Positions 1 to 8,619 of a DNA stretch of 64,000 nt are shown one piece after another (within the stretch, counting starts at the first letter, position 1; every line of letters starts with the position of its first letter). The notes under the pieces are model-generated. The model was not told where the DNA came from. It did no database searches and was given only the letters and a program-made list of their open reading frames with translations. The stretch comes from Bog-105 sp965277435 (GTDB taxonomy: Bacteria > Acidobacteriota > Terriglobia > Bryobacterales > Bryobacteraceae): contig OZ255821.1 in NCBI GenBank assembly GCA_965277435.1, forward strand, positions 1,302,001 to 1,366,000. The letters are read 5' to 3'. Made by a program: the position numbers and the translations under genes.

Positions 1-396
1 TTTACCCGCCTGCACGATCACCTCGCGCAACGCATCATCATTGGTGATTTTGTACCAGCGCCGGTACGCGGATAAAAAGATGAAACCGAGATCGTGTACG
101 TCGGGATCTGCTTTGCGCACTTCGAGCGGCCGGCTGTAGCGCATCGCATGCTCCCACCAGAAACGCGACTCGCCATGATTGGGACCGAGCCGCTTATAAA
201 ACAGCCACATCATCCCCGGCAGAAAGCCATCGCACCAGTGAGCGAGCACCGGCTCGTCGTGCTTCCAGATGCCATCGGAGGTAAAGATTGGATAGTAGTC
301 TGGATAGTTCTCGATGAGGCGGCGCACTTGCTTTTGGGCGAAACGAAAGGCGTTGTCGAAGAGTTTAGAATCGGTCTCAAAAATGAATTGGATCAC
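1..396 (-). CDS. GH88-type unsaturated glucuronyl hydrolase, 3' end cut by window
   Basis: Only the first 132 or so codons are in the window; the gene runs off the left edge. The reading frame opens after a TGA and the first usable start is GTG at 394-396. The protein has the GH88 signatures CDGFLPGMMW and HDLGF; in this family the Asp residues in these two motifs are the catalytic pair that hydrates the unsaturated uronic acid sugar released by polysaccharide lyases. An aromatic-rich (alpha/alpha)6 barrel pattern (YPDYYP, FWWEHAMRYS) fits. No signal peptide is visible after the GTG, so either it is cytoplasmic or the true start is elsewhere. It diverges from the CDGSH gene. Assignment to GH88 (versus the related GH105) is by motif memory only. 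Confidence 0.8.
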   Translation of the reverse strand, partial: MIQFIFETDSKLFDNAFRFAQKQVRRLIENYPDYYPIFTSDGIWKHDEPVLAHWCDGFLPGMMWLFYKRLGPNHGESRFWWEHAMRYSRPLEVRKADPDVHDLGFIFLSAYRRWYKITNDDALREVIVQAGK

Positions 397-491
397 TCGC
401 GTACCAGCGAATCAATTATAATGATCGCGGCGTTCATGTGTGCCTTCGAGCGCGGCTGGCAGACGTGCTGGCTTTGCTACCATCGGGTTTC

Positions 492-722
492 ATGCCAAGC
501 AAAGTCACTATTGTGAACAACGGGCCGATACGCATTGAAGGGGACTTTGAAATCCACGATTCCGAAGGTAATTCATTTGGTTTAGCCGGACGAACCGTCA
601 TTTCGTTGTGCCGCTGCGGGCTGGCGGAGAACAAACCGTTTTGCGATGGTGCACACGGGCGCAGCGGGTTTATGTCGCAATGTAAAGCACGCGATTTGGA
701 ACCGCCCAAACCGCGCGTGTAA
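492..722 (+). CDS. CDGSH iron-sulfur domain protein
   Basis: A 76-residue protein with the motif CRCGLAENKPFCDGAH near residues 39-54, the 3Cys-1His ligand set (C-x-C-x9-C-x3-H) that binds a redox-active [2Fe-2S] cluster in CDGSH/mitoNEET proteins. The ATG at 492 was chosen because the upstream part of the open frame has no family similarity, whereas MPSKVTIVNNGPIRIEGDF matches the usual N-terminus of short bacterial CDGSH proteins. It is a single CDGSH domain without membrane anchor, so presumably cytoplasmic. The partner is unknown. It precedes the OpgC-like gene by about 30 bases in the same direction and could be co-transcribed with it. Confidence 0.85.
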   Translation: MPSKVTIVNNGPIRIEGDFEIHDSEGNSFGLAGRTVISLCRCGLAENKPFCDGAHGRSGFMSQCKARDLEPPKPRV

Positions 723-753
723 ACGTTCTGCGTAGAGCTGGACAGGCGATCTC

Positions 754-1938
754 GTGGCAGAGACGGACGTAGCACGCAAATCATCTGCTCCCACACGCCT
801 CGTTGAATTAGACATCCTGCGGGGCTTTCTGCTGCTCTGGATGACGCTAACTCATCTGCCTACCAAAGCCAGCCTGGTTTCGAACCAGACCTTCGGGTAC
901 GTATCCGGGGCGGAAGGTTTTATTTTTCTGGCCGGCTTTATGATCGGCCAGTTAGAGCATCGCATTGAGGCAAAACGCGGTCGAGCGGCCACTGTGCGCG
1001 ATATTCTGAAGCGCTTGCGCCGGGTGTATCTCTATCATGTCGGCCTGCTGGTGATTGCCTTCACTATTGTGGCCGAAGTGGCGTTGAAGTTTCATCGCCT
1101 GGCCCTGCAGAACCTGCTCTCGTTCTATTTCGCGCACCCCAAGCAGGCCGTCATCGCAGCGGTGGCGCTCGAGTACCGTCCATCACTGCTCGACATTCTG
1201 CCGATGTATGTCATCTTCCTTGGATTAACGCTGCTGGCCCGGCGAATCGCGCGCAGCTACGGTTGGGATCCGGTGGTTTACCTGAGCTTCGCAGTGTGGG
1301 CGGTGGCGCAATTTGGTTTGCGAGCCTGGATCTACCGGCACGTGAACCTGTTTCATCTGGGAGTTCCGGAAGACTCAACCGGTGCCTTTGATATGTATGC
1401 CTGGCAGCTGCTCTGGATGGTGGGGCTGGCACTGGGAAGCATTTATTCGGACCAGCTTTCGGGAGTCGATGCAACCGAAAAGGCCGCGCGCAAGGACGGC
1501 TTTCCTAGATGGCTCGGTATTCTGAGCACGTGTGTCGCGGTTATCTTTCTTGTGCTGCGTTACAGCCCGGTCGACCACTGGATCAACCCGGATTCCTATG
1601 GCTGGCTGATCGACAAATGGCATCTCGGTCCGGCGCGCGTGATTAACTTTGCCGCGCTCACGATTTTTTTCGTGCGCTTCGGGCAGAATATTGCGTCGCT
1701 CCCGGTATTTCAGCCGCTCGCGTTGCTGGGACGTGCTTCGATCGAGGTCTTCTCCGTCCACGTTCTCTGCTGCCTGGCGGGCGATGCGCTCAGCCGCGAT
1801 GCCGATCCTAATCTCCCGTGGTCGCAGCAGATTCCATTGCTGGTGCTGACCATCACCGCGCTTTTTGTGACAGCGTACTTGAGTGGTAAGTGGTCGAACT
1901 ACCGGAAAGCGCGCCGCGATCTGGCAGTCACCCATTGA
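754..1938 (+). CDS. OpgC-family integral membrane acyltransferase-like protein
   Basis: A 394-residue polytopic membrane protein starting with GTG at 754. The N-terminal segment RLVELDILRGFLLLWMTLTHLP followed by a glycine-rich membrane helix is typical of the OpgC family, which in proteobacteria succinylates periplasmic glucans; about ten hydrophobic segments are spread over the length. The substrate here cannot be read from the sequence. It ends one base before the stop of hpt, which is convergent, so the two genes must share or overlap termination signals. Confidence 0.8.
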   Translation: MAETDVARKSSAPTRLVELDILRGFLLLWMTLTHLPTKASLVSNQTFGYVSGAEGFIFLAGFMIGQLEHRIEAKRGRAATVRDILKRLRRVYLYHVGLLVIAFTIVAEVALKFHRLALQNLLSFYFAHPKQAVIAAVALEYRPSLLDILPMYVIFLGLTLLARRIARSYGWDPVVYLSFAVWAVAQFGLRAWIYRHVNLFHLGVPEDSTGAFDMYAWQLLWMVGLALGSIYSDQLSGVDATEKAARKDGFPRWLGILSTCVAVIFLVLRYSPVDHWINPDSYGWLIDKWHLGPARVINFAALTIFFVRFGQNIASLPVFQPLALLGRASIEVFSVHVLCCLAGDALSRDADPNLPWSQQIPLLVLTITALFVTAYLSGKWSNYRKARRDLAVTH

Positions 1939-1939
1939 T

Positions 1940-2482
1940 TTATGGTCCGAGCACTCGGATGTCGCTCAGGTTTCTATAGTCTTCGGCGTAATCCAATCCA
2001 TAACCCACAACGAACTCATCCGGAATTTGAAATCCCGTGTACTTCACGTCGACCGGCTGGATACGCCGGTCCGCCTTATCGAGGAGCGTGGCGATGGCTA
2101 GCGATTTCGGCTTGCGGTGCTCAAGCATGCGCTTCAGATACGTCAGAGTAATGCCACTATCGATGATGTCTTCAACGATTAAGACATGATGTCCTTCGAT
2201 GGGCACATCGAGATCGCGCGTAAGCTTTACCTGCCCGGAACTGGTTTTTTCGTTGCCGTAGCTCGAGATCGCCAGGAACTCGATCCGTACGTGAAGTCGC
2301 TCGAAGGCGCGTGCCAGATCGGCGACAAAGATGAAGGAGCCCTTCAGTATGGAGATGAGATAGAGCGGGCCTTCGGGGTAGTCGGCTTCGATTTGGGCGG
2401 CCATTTCTTGCACGCGCTTTTGTATCTGCTTGGCGGAAATCAAAACCCGCGTCGCGCTTTCGGGCGTTGCTGACTCAGGCAT
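1940..2482 (-). CDS. hpt: Hypoxanthine phosphoribosyltransferase
   Basis: A purine-salvage enzyme that makes IMP or GMP from hypoxanthine or guanine and PRPP. The PRPP-binding loop LIVEDIIDSGITL and the conserved stretches ISILKGSFIF and the final FVVGYGLDYAEDYRNL are present, and the length (180 residues) is normal. The ATG at 2482 (MPESATPES) was preferred to an in-frame codon 15 residues upstream because the extra residues are basic and not family-like. It is convergent with the OpgC-like gene with a single base between stop codons. Confidence 0.93.
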   Translation of the reverse strand: MPESATPESATRVLISAKQIQKRVQEMAAQIEADYPEGPLYLISILKGSFIFVADLARAFERLHVRIEFLAISSYGNEKTSSGQVKLTRDLDVPIEGHHVLIVEDIIDSGITLTYLKRMLEHRKPKSLAIATLLDKADRRIQPVDVKYTGFQIPDEFVVGYGLDYAEDYRNLSDIRVLGP

Positions 2483-2586
2483 TGACGACAATGTTAGCCT
2501 GGAGCGCCGCCGGGCTGCTTGGTACACTGAATTTCCAATTTCGTTGCGATATCCAATTTCGTTGCAGTACTAGACATCGGAGAACT

Positions 2587-3234
2587 ATGCTTCCAAACTT
2601 TCGCATCCTGCTTATCGGCGCAGCAGCAATGACGCTGGCAGGTGGTTCATTACGGGCGGATTTTCTCACGATTCCGCAGCCCTCCGCAGCCTACCTGAGC
2701 AGCACGACGCTCGCCCCCTTCACTGATCCCGATCAAACGCTGATCGGAGCGTTGAGCGTGGACGCTGAGACGATCGTCTATAACAACTCGCTGGTGGAGT
2801 GGACGGTGCCCACAACGTGGAAGCAATGGGGAACTCCGCCCGCCGTAGAATCGGCGACCCCCAGGGTTGGTTTCACGAGCGGCAATTCTCTGCTGGCCAT
2901 CGGCTTCAGCAAGCCGGTTTCCCAGTTTGGCTTTGAGGTAGGCCCCAACAACCAGCAACCCGAGCAGATCTCGGCCCAGTTCTTCAGTGGAACGATGCTG
3001 GTGGGAACGATCACGCTTTCGCCGAGCGGCAGCAACGGAGCGCTGCTCTACGCGGCTTCCACATCGACGAATCCATTTACGAGCATTGTGATCGCAGATG
3101 CGGCGTCCGGCGATTTTGCGATTGCCGAGCAGCGGTTCGCCTTAGCATCAGCGCCCGAACCAACGACGTTCGCGCTCAGCGGTCTGGCGCTTCTGGCTGG
3201 GCTGGCGTTCATCCGCCGCCAGCGTTTCGCGTGA
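2587..3234 (+). CDS. PEP-CTERM sorting domain protein
   Basis: A secreted protein of 215 residues. It begins with a signal peptide (MLPNFRILLIGAAAMTLAGG then SLRA) and ends with a PEP-CTERM tripartite signal: APEPTTFALSGLALLAGLAF followed by IRRQRFA. In this system an exosortase recognises the PEP motif and the C-terminal helix and anchors or releases the protein at the cell surface. The middle part is a beta-rich domain with no catalytic motif I recognise; it contains a phrase (SVFGFEVGPN-like: QFGFEVGPNNQQ) common in acidobacterial PEP-CTERM proteins. No exosortase is in the window, so sorting must depend on a gene elsewhere. Convergent with the next gene. Confidence 0.85.
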   Translation: MLPNFRILLIGAAAMTLAGGSLRADFLTIPQPSAAYLSSTTLAPFTDPDQTLIGALSVDAETIVYNNSLVEWTVPTTWKQWGTPPAVESATPRVGFTSGNSLLAIGFSKPVSQFGFEVGPNNQQPEQISAQFFSGTMLVGTITLSPSGSNGALLYAASTSTNPFTSIVIADAASGDFAIAEQRFALASAPEPTTFALSGLALLAGLAFIRRQRFA

Positions 3235-3241
3235 ACGAATT

Positions 3242-4072
3242 TCAACTGGAACCGGGCAGCAGTCGGCTACTGCCGCTGCCGATGTGAATGTGCGGAGCAG
3301 TAGCAGCTCCGGGTACGGCACTGCGAAAGGCCAGGTAGGAAATATGCAGCCGCTCGAGCAATTTGCGCAGCCAAACGCCTTCCAGGCCGTCCGGATTTAA
3401 AGCAACATCGACCCGGTTGCGATGATCAAGTCCCATTGAGCGGTGAAGCATGGTCTGCCCCAGGGCGCTTACCGGTAGCGGACGATGAAACTGGCGCTCA
3501 AACTGCGTGGAAATAGCGGGCAGACCGGCGAGACTAAAAGGCGCACTGCCGTCGTAGCGAATCATGGAAGTTTTCAAAGTACCGAATGCAGCGGCTCGCT
3601 CCGCCCTTTTCTCAGTCTCTGCCATCACCTTCAGCTCATCCAGCAGCTTGAGCCGGTTCCGCGCCAGATCGAGAACGCGCTGCCTCGATAGCAACTCCTG
3701 AGTAAAACGATTGAATTCCGATTTGGCCAGGATACCCGCGCTGAGCAGTCCCCGCCTGTCGTCCACTACTAACTGCTGCCGTGACACTCGGCGTTCAGCC
3801 GCGTCAACCATAGCGTTTCCATCGGCAGCCGTCATATCTTCCAGGCGTGTCTGGCTATATAAGGTACGAGCCAGCGTGGCTTGATCCTGGGCGTCGGCCA
3901 GATTCTCTTCCGCCTCTTTTTGGCGCGACATAGGAAGCGTTCCCTGTGCCACGAGCGCTTTGACCGCATTCAATTGGTTTTGCGCACGCTCGACGGCACT
4001 CACGGCCAGCGCGTCAAGCGGCGTCGGTTGTTGTGCGAGCAGGAAAAGAGCAAAAAGTCCTAGCAGCACCAT
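3242..4072 (-). CDS. Exported coiled-coil protein with possible M15-like peptidase C-terminus
   Basis: A 276-residue protein. It has an N-terminal hydrophobic segment (MVLLGLFALFLLAQQ), a long charged helical middle region (about residues 20-170) that looks like a coiled coil, and a compact C-terminal domain. The C-terminal pieces LDHRNRVDVALNP (near residue 216) and APHIHIG (near 260) resemble the zinc-ligand pattern H...D...HxH of the M15 D-Ala-D-Ala carboxypeptidase group, which would make it a peptidoglycan-acting enzyme with a coiled-coil stalk. This assignment rests on two short motifs; the function is otherwise unknown. It diverges from rsfS. Confidence 0.6.
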   Translation of the reverse strand: MVLLGLFALFLLAQQPTPLDALAVSAVERAQNQLNAVKALVAQGTLPMSRQKEAEENLADAQDQATLARTLYSQTRLEDMTAADGNAMVDAAERRVSRQQLVVDDRRGLLSAGILAKSEFNRFTQELLSRQRVLDLARNRLKLLDELKVMAETEKRAERAAAFGTLKTSMIRYDGSAPFSLAGLPAISTQFERQFHRPLPVSALGQTMLHRSMGLDHRNRVDVALNPDGLEGVWLRKLLERLHISYLAFRSAVPGAATAPHIHIGSGSSRLLPGSS

Positions 4073-4154
4073 CCGTATTTTACTTGCGGGAGTTAAGAAG
4101 CCTGTCCGGACGAAAGGCCCGCGAATTGTAGTACGCTAGGCGCAGGAGAGCCTT

Positions 4155-4559
4155 ACGAGAACGCTGTCACGCCCCTCACTTCCCTCTGATTCCAACGCCG
4201 ATGCCGCCGCTACCGAGCTTGCCAGCAACTGGCCGATCGCAGTCGAGGCCGCTGAATCGAGGAAAGCCGAAAACATTCGGGTACTCGACTTGCGCGACGT
4301 TACGACCTTCACCGACTTCTTTGTGATTTGCACCGTGACTAATCCTCGCCAGGGCCAGGCCGTCTGTGACGAGGTGCAAAAACAACTGAAAGAGGCTGGC
4401 GACCGGGCCGTGAGCATCGAAGGTTACGATCAGGCGGAATGGATTCTGCTCGACTATGGCGACTTTCTAGTTCACATTTTCTCTGAAAGCGCCCGTAAGT
4501 TCTATGACCTCGAGCGACTTTGGCACCCGGCTAAAGTAGTACAAATTAAAGAACTTTAG
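4155..4559 (+). CDS. rsfS: Ribosome silencing factor RsfS, start codon unclear
   Basis: RsfS binds ribosomal protein uL14 and blocks subunit joining when nutrients are scarce. Residues RVLDLRDVTTFTDFFVICTV and the later AEWILLDYGDFLVHIF plus YDLERLWHPAK are the family core. The only ordinary start codon in frame is TTG at 4290, but it lies inside the core and would remove the first helix and strand (LASNWPIAVEAAESRKAENI). The frame is open back to a TAG at 4137 and contains no ATG, GTG or TTG before 4290. A purine-rich GCAGGAG at 4142-4148 precedes an ACG codon at 4155 by six bases, which I take as the tentative start; CTG at 4164 is another option. Confidence 0.8.
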   Translation, partial: TRTLSRPSLPSDSNADAAATELASNWPIAVEAAESRKAENIRVLDLRDVTTFTDFFVICTVTNPRQGQAVCDEVQKQLKEAGDRAVSIEGYDQAEWILLDYGDFLVHIFSESARKFYDLERLWHPAKVVQIKEL

Positions 4560-4625
4560 CAAAATAGTAACGGTGTGTGGCGGCTTACACCCTATACTTA
4601 GGTAGCGGGGTCTTGTTTACATTAG

Positions 4626-5660
4626 ATGAACTATCTGGGAGCGCTCACGCCGCGCCACTTCGATGTCTTGCATGCCATTGTGCAGAACTACATCGAAACC
4701 GGTGAGCCAGTTGCTTCGCGAGTGATCGCGAGCAAATACCCCATGAGTCCGGCCTCGATCCGCAACATGATGGCGGATCTGCTCGACGAAGGGTTCTTGT
4801 CTCAGCCCCACACCTCCGCCGGTCGCGTACCTACCGAACGCGGCTATCAGAGTTATGTAAAAACGCTATTCAGTAACCGCATCATTCAGCCGGAGATCGA
4901 CCGCTTGCATGTCGAGCTCGAAAAGGCCGGTGGCGTGGAAGCCAGAATCGAACGCTCTTCCAAACTCTTGACCGAAATCACGCGTAATTTCGGCATTGCC
5001 GCGGCCATTCCCACCGAGAATCAGACCCTCGATCAGGTGGAGTTGCTGGCGCTCCCCGATCGGCGCATCTTGATGGTGGTGATCACACGAGACCGCATGG
5101 TCCGCAACAAAGTGATACAGATCGATGAAGCAGTGGGACAGGATGAACTGACCTCCATTCGCAATTACATTAACTACAATTTTGGCGGCTGGGTGTTGTC
5201 GAACATCCAGCGCGAATTGATCCGGCGGTTTGATCTCGAAAGCGCCGCCTACGATGCCATTTTGCAGCGGGTGAATGTGCTGTATCAGCAGGGACTGCTC
5301 GATCTCGGAACGATGCCGGAAGTCCATTTCGATGGAGCCGAGAACCTGATCGGGTTAGACCTCCATCTGACACGCGAACGGGCTCGCGAATTGTTCCGCG
5401 CGCTCGAGGAGAAAAAACGTATTCTGCAGCTGCTGAATCACTTTCTTGAAGAGCGCGAAGGCGAACCTTCGATTCAAGTTGGATTGGCGGACATTCACCC
5501 GAGTATGAGCGAGCTTTCGCTGATTGGCGTGCGGCTTACCCTGCCCAATGGATTACGCGCTCACGTTGCGGTACTCGGTCCCATGCGGATGAATTACAGC
5601 CGTGCGGTCTCGGCTGTGTTGCATGTCGGGCGTGCGTTCAAGAACGCTTCGATGCAGTAG
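4626..5660 (+). CDS. hrcA: Heat-inducible transcription repressor HrcA
   Basis: A 344-residue repressor of class I heat-shock genes, normally acting at CIRCE operators. The N-terminal winged helix (LTPRHFDVLHAIVQNYIETG, then EPVASRVIASKY) with MSPASIRNMMADLLDEGFL and the HTSAGRVPTERGYQ segment are diagnostic, followed by the GAF-like and C-terminal dimerisation parts. Unlike the common arrangement it is not next to grpE, dnaK or dnaJ; its neighbours are rsfS and an esterase. I saw no CIRCE inverted repeat in the 66 bases upstream, so it may not autoregulate here. Confidence 0.93.
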   Translation: MNYLGALTPRHFDVLHAIVQNYIETGEPVASRVIASKYPMSPASIRNMMADLLDEGFLSQPHTSAGRVPTERGYQSYVKTLFSNRIIQPEIDRLHVELEKAGGVEARIERSSKLLTEITRNFGIAAAIPTENQTLDQVELLALPDRRILMVVITRDRMVRNKVIQIDEAVGQDELTSIRNYINYNFGGWVLSNIQRELIRRFDLESAAYDAILQRVNVLYQQGLLDLGTMPEVHFDGAENLIGLDLHLTRERARELFRALEEKKRILQLLNHFLEEREGEPSIQVGLADIHPSMSELSLIGVRLTLPNGLRAHVAVLGPMRMNYSRAVSAVLHVGRAFKNASMQ

Positions 5661-5672
5661 GCGAGTACGCGC

Positions 5673-6728
5673 TTGCATCGTTTCCCAGGCAATTTTCTCG
5701 TAACGGCATTGTTCACCGCCGGCTTCGTCTTCGCGGGCCAACAAGGTCCCCAAAACGATTCCAGCTATATCGCGCCCGATGGAACGGCGCACGTCACGCG
5801 CGTCATACCGGTTCCGGGTACCATCAGTCCTGAAGCACAAAAACAGCTCGCTCGTCCTGCCTCGGATGCGCCACACGAGGAAACGATCGACCAGCGCCGC
5901 GCGGGAACCGATAAATGGCAAAATCGCGCAGGCCAGGAAGCTCGCCAGGTCTATCCCGCACAGATCGAAGAAAAGCAAATCGCAAGTGTGCCGGCTCGGA
6001 TCATCACGCCGTCCAACGCTGCCGCGGACTTGCGAAATCACGTGCTCATCAATGTGCACGGCGGAGGCTTTAATTCCGACTCAGGATCGCTTACCGAGAC
6101 TATTCCGATCGCAAGCCTCACAAAGACTAAGGTCATAGCGATTCTGTATCGCCTCGCTCCCGAGCATCCATTTCCTGCCGCTGTCGACGATACCGTTGCG
6201 GTCTACCGGGAACTGCTCAAGACCTATCGTCCGGAGAACATGGCGTTGTATGGCACCTCCGCAGGTGCCGTGTTGACTGCTGAAGTGGCGGTGCGTTTGC
6301 GACAACTGAAATTGCCAATGCCGGCAGCACTCGGTATCTTCTCCGGCTTCGGGGACTTCAGTCAACCCGGCGATTCCCGCGCCATCTTCGCACTCAACGG
6401 CTTCTCCGGACCGCTCACTCCACCGCTGCCAGGCGGCAATCCAGACAGCAGCTACACCAGTTCGACCGACTTAAAAAATCCAGTGCTGTCGCCGCTCTTT
6501 GCTAACTTAACCGGCTTTCCACCCACCCTCTTCATCACAAGCACCCGCGACCTCCTCCTCAGCGGCGCCACCATTCTGCATCGTGCGTTTTTGCGCGCCG
6601 GTGTAGACGCACAACTCGTCGTCTTTGAAGCACTGCCGCACGCCTTCTGGAACAATGTACATTTACCGGAATCGCGCGAAGCCGACGAAATTATGGCCCG
6701 CTTCTTCGTGAAGCATCTCGGCAAGTAG
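5673..6728 (+). CDS. Secreted alpha/beta hydrolase, hormone-sensitive-lipase type
   Basis: A 351-residue esterase of the HSL family. It carries a signal peptide after a TTG start at 5673 (HRFPGNFLVTALFTAGFVFA), the oxyanion motif HGGGF near residue 130, the nucleophile elbow GTSAGA near residue 195, the acid in STRDLL and the catalytic His in ALPHAFW near residue 330. The order and spacing are those of a complete active enzyme. It starts 12 bases after hrcA and is followed by aroB, so it sits in a housekeeping run without obvious functional link. The substrate is unknown; short-chain esters are usual for the family. Confidence 0.85.
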   Translation: MHRFPGNFLVTALFTAGFVFAGQQGPQNDSSYIAPDGTAHVTRVIPVPGTISPEAQKQLARPASDAPHEETIDQRRAGTDKWQNRAGQEARQVYPAQIEEKQIASVPARIITPSNAAADLRNHVLINVHGGGFNSDSGSLTETIPIASLTKTKVIAILYRLAPEHPFPAAVDDTVAVYRELLKTYRPENMALYGTSAGAVLTAEVAVRLRQLKLPMPAALGIFSGFGDFSQPGDSRAIFALNGFSGPLTPPLPGGNPDSSYTSSTDLKNPVLSPLFANLTGFPPTLFITSTRDLLLSGATILHRAFLRAGVDAQLVVFEALPHAFWNNVHLPESREADEIMARFFVKHLGK

Positions 6729-6754
6729 CGCCGCAATCGGCCACTCCGCCCCAC

Positions 6755-7843
6755 ATGGTACAACCAAAACACATGCCCAGCTTCGAGGTGCAAACGGGTC
6801 TCGCCACGTATCAGAGTGTGGTCGAACGCGGCATCTTGAAGTCGGCTTCCCGCTTTCTCCCGGCAAGCGCCGGCAAGCTTTTCCTCGTTACCACGCAAGA
6901 CGTCTGGCAGCATCATCAACACTCGCTCGATCCGCGCATCACTGCTCGCGCACACGTTCTCTTCTTCCCGGGCGGTGAATCCAACAAACGGCTCTCCTGC
7001 CTTGAAACGCTGGCCGACAAGCTCATCGAAAATGGCGCCGATCGCACCAGCGTCGTCATCGGCTTCGGCGGCGGCATCGTCACCGACCTGAGCGGCTTTC
7101 TGGCCGCAGTGTTCATGCGCGGCATTCCTGTTCTCCAGCTTCCAACCACTCTGCTCGCGCAAGTCGATGCGGCCGTGGGGGGCAAAACCGGCGTTAATCT
7201 AATCGGCGGCAAGAATTTGATCGGCAGCTTTCACCAGCCTCTTGCCGTCTTGATCGACCCGGACGTACTGGCAACGCTCCCTGACCGCGAATACCGCGCC
7301 GGTCTTTATGAAGTCATCAAGTGCGCCATCATTCGAGACCCCGAGCTCTTCCGCTTGCTTGCACAACAGTCGGACGCGGTACTCGCTCGCCAGCCCAACA
7401 CGGTCGATGCGCTCATTGCGGCGGCGGTACGCATCAAAACCGAAGTCGTCTCCGCCGATGAACGCGAAGGCGACCTGCGGCGCATCCTCAACTTCGGCCA
7501 CACCATCGGCCACGCCATCGAAGCAGAAACTCGGTACACGCAATTTCTCCACGGGGAGGCCATCGCGTGGGGCATGCTCGCCGCCATTCATCTGGCCGAA
7601 CTAAACGGCTCTCTTTCCACCAGCGACGCCGGTGCGATGCGCGAACTAATCGCTCTTTACGGCCCTTTACCCTCGGCCGCAAATCTCAAGCCGGAAAGTC
7701 TTCTCACCCGCCTCTCCAGCGACAAAAAAACACTCGGCGGCAAAGTTCACTTTGTCTTACCCATCACCATCGGCCGCGTCACTATTAAAACCGGCATCCC
7801 CGACGAAGAAATTCTAAGAGCGACCGCCGAGAGCCTCCGCTGA
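6755..7843 (+). CDS. aroB: 3-dehydroquinate synthase
   Basis: Second enzyme of the shikimate pathway; converts DAHP to 3-dehydroquinate using NAD and a divalent metal. The NAD-binding VVIGFGGGIVTDLSGFLAAV, the motif PTTLLAQVDAAVGGKTGVN, and the metal-ligand segments YEVIKCA, NFGHTIGHAIE and HGEAIAWGM are all present, and the length (362) is typical. ATG at 6755 is used; a second ATG six codons in (MPSFEV) is equally possible. It is followed after one base by the ubiE/menG start, so the two are probably translationally coupled. Confidence 0.95.
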   Translation: MVQPKHMPSFEVQTGLATYQSVVERGILKSASRFLPASAGKLFLVTTQDVWQHHQHSLDPRITARAHVLFFPGGESNKRLSCLETLADKLIENGADRTSVVIGFGGGIVTDLSGFLAAVFMRGIPVLQLPTTLLAQVDAAVGGKTGVNLIGGKNLIGSFHQPLAVLIDPDVLATLPDREYRAGLYEVIKCAIIRDPELFRLLAQQSDAVLARQPNTVDALIAAAVRIKTEVVSADEREGDLRRILNFGHTIGHAIEAETRYTQFLHGEAIAWGMLAAIHLAELNGSLSTSDAGAMRELIALYGPLPSAANLKPESLLTRLSSDKKTLGGKVHFVLPITIGRVTIKTGIPDEEILRATAESLR

Positions 7844-7844
7844 A

Positions 7845-8591
7845 ATGGCCCAAGGAACTACTCCAGCGGGCACCGAAACCGAGCAACAAGCCGCGCGCTG
7901 GGTACAGGACATGTTTGCCGGCGTCGCCCCCCGCTACGACCTGCTCAATCATCTCCTCTCGTTCAATATCGATCGCGGCTGGCGCAGAGCTTTACTCGAG
8001 AGCCTCGCCCCCGTACTCGCCCACCCTGACGCCTCCGTTCTCGATCTATGCTGCGGTACCGGCGACGTCATGCTGGATCTGGCGCACGTCTCGCAAGCGC
8101 GCATTATCGGCGCAGACTTCTGCCACCCCATGCTCCTCGCCGCCCAGAAGAAAACTCGGCAAAAAAACTCATCCGCTCAACTCTTCGAAGCGGACGCGCT
8201 CGCGCTGCCTCTTGCCGCCAACACTCTCGACGCCCTCTCGATCGCCTTTGGCTATCGCAATCTCACCGGCTATCAAGCCGCGCTTATCGAGTTTCGCCGC
8301 GTGCTCAAACCCGGCGGCGTACTTGCCATTCTCGAGTTTTCTCATCCCCGTGCAGCCCTTACCCGAGCTGTCTATGGCTTCTATTCGCGCGCCGTTCTGC
8401 CCCTGGTGGGCGGTCTGATTTCCGGTTCACGCGAAGCCTACTCTTATCTACCCGAATCCATCCGAAAATTTCCCCATGCCGATGTCCTCGAACAGATGCT
8501 CCAAACTGCCGGTTTCGCTCAAACCCGCGTGCAACTGCTCTCCGGCGGTATCGCCGCACTGCACACCGGCCTCGCCGCGGAAGAAGCTTAG
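7845..8591 (+). CDS. ubiE: Ubiquinone/menaquinone C-methyltransferase UbiE/MenG type
   Basis: A 248-residue SAM-dependent methyltransferase that methylates demethylmenaquinone (or the ubiquinone precursor). Family marks are MFAGVAPRYDLLNHLLSFN and IDRGWRR near residues 22-45, SAM motif I VLDLCCGTGDVMLDLA, and SIAFGYRNLTGYQAAL with LEFSHPR. In an acidobacterium menaquinone is the expected substrate (inference), so the enzyme is functionally MenG. ATG lies one base after the aroB stop. Confidence 0.93.
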   Translation: MAQGTTPAGTETEQQAARWVQDMFAGVAPRYDLLNHLLSFNIDRGWRRALLESLAPVLAHPDASVLDLCCGTGDVMLDLAHVSQARIIGADFCHPMLLAAQKKTRQKNSSAQLFEADALALPLAANTLDALSIAFGYRNLTGYQAALIEFRRVLKPGGVLAILEFSHPRAALTRAVYGFYSRAVLPLVGGLISGSREAYSYLPESIRKFPHADVLEQMLQTAGFAQTRVQLLSGGIAALHTGLAAEEA

Positions 8592-8619
8592 TTTTTCCTC
8601 CGATGTTGACGCGACCAAA

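Noticed and set aside
4560..4625. CIRCE operator ahead of hrcA
   Set aside because: No TTAGCACTC-N9-GAGTGCTAA-like inverted repeat is visible.
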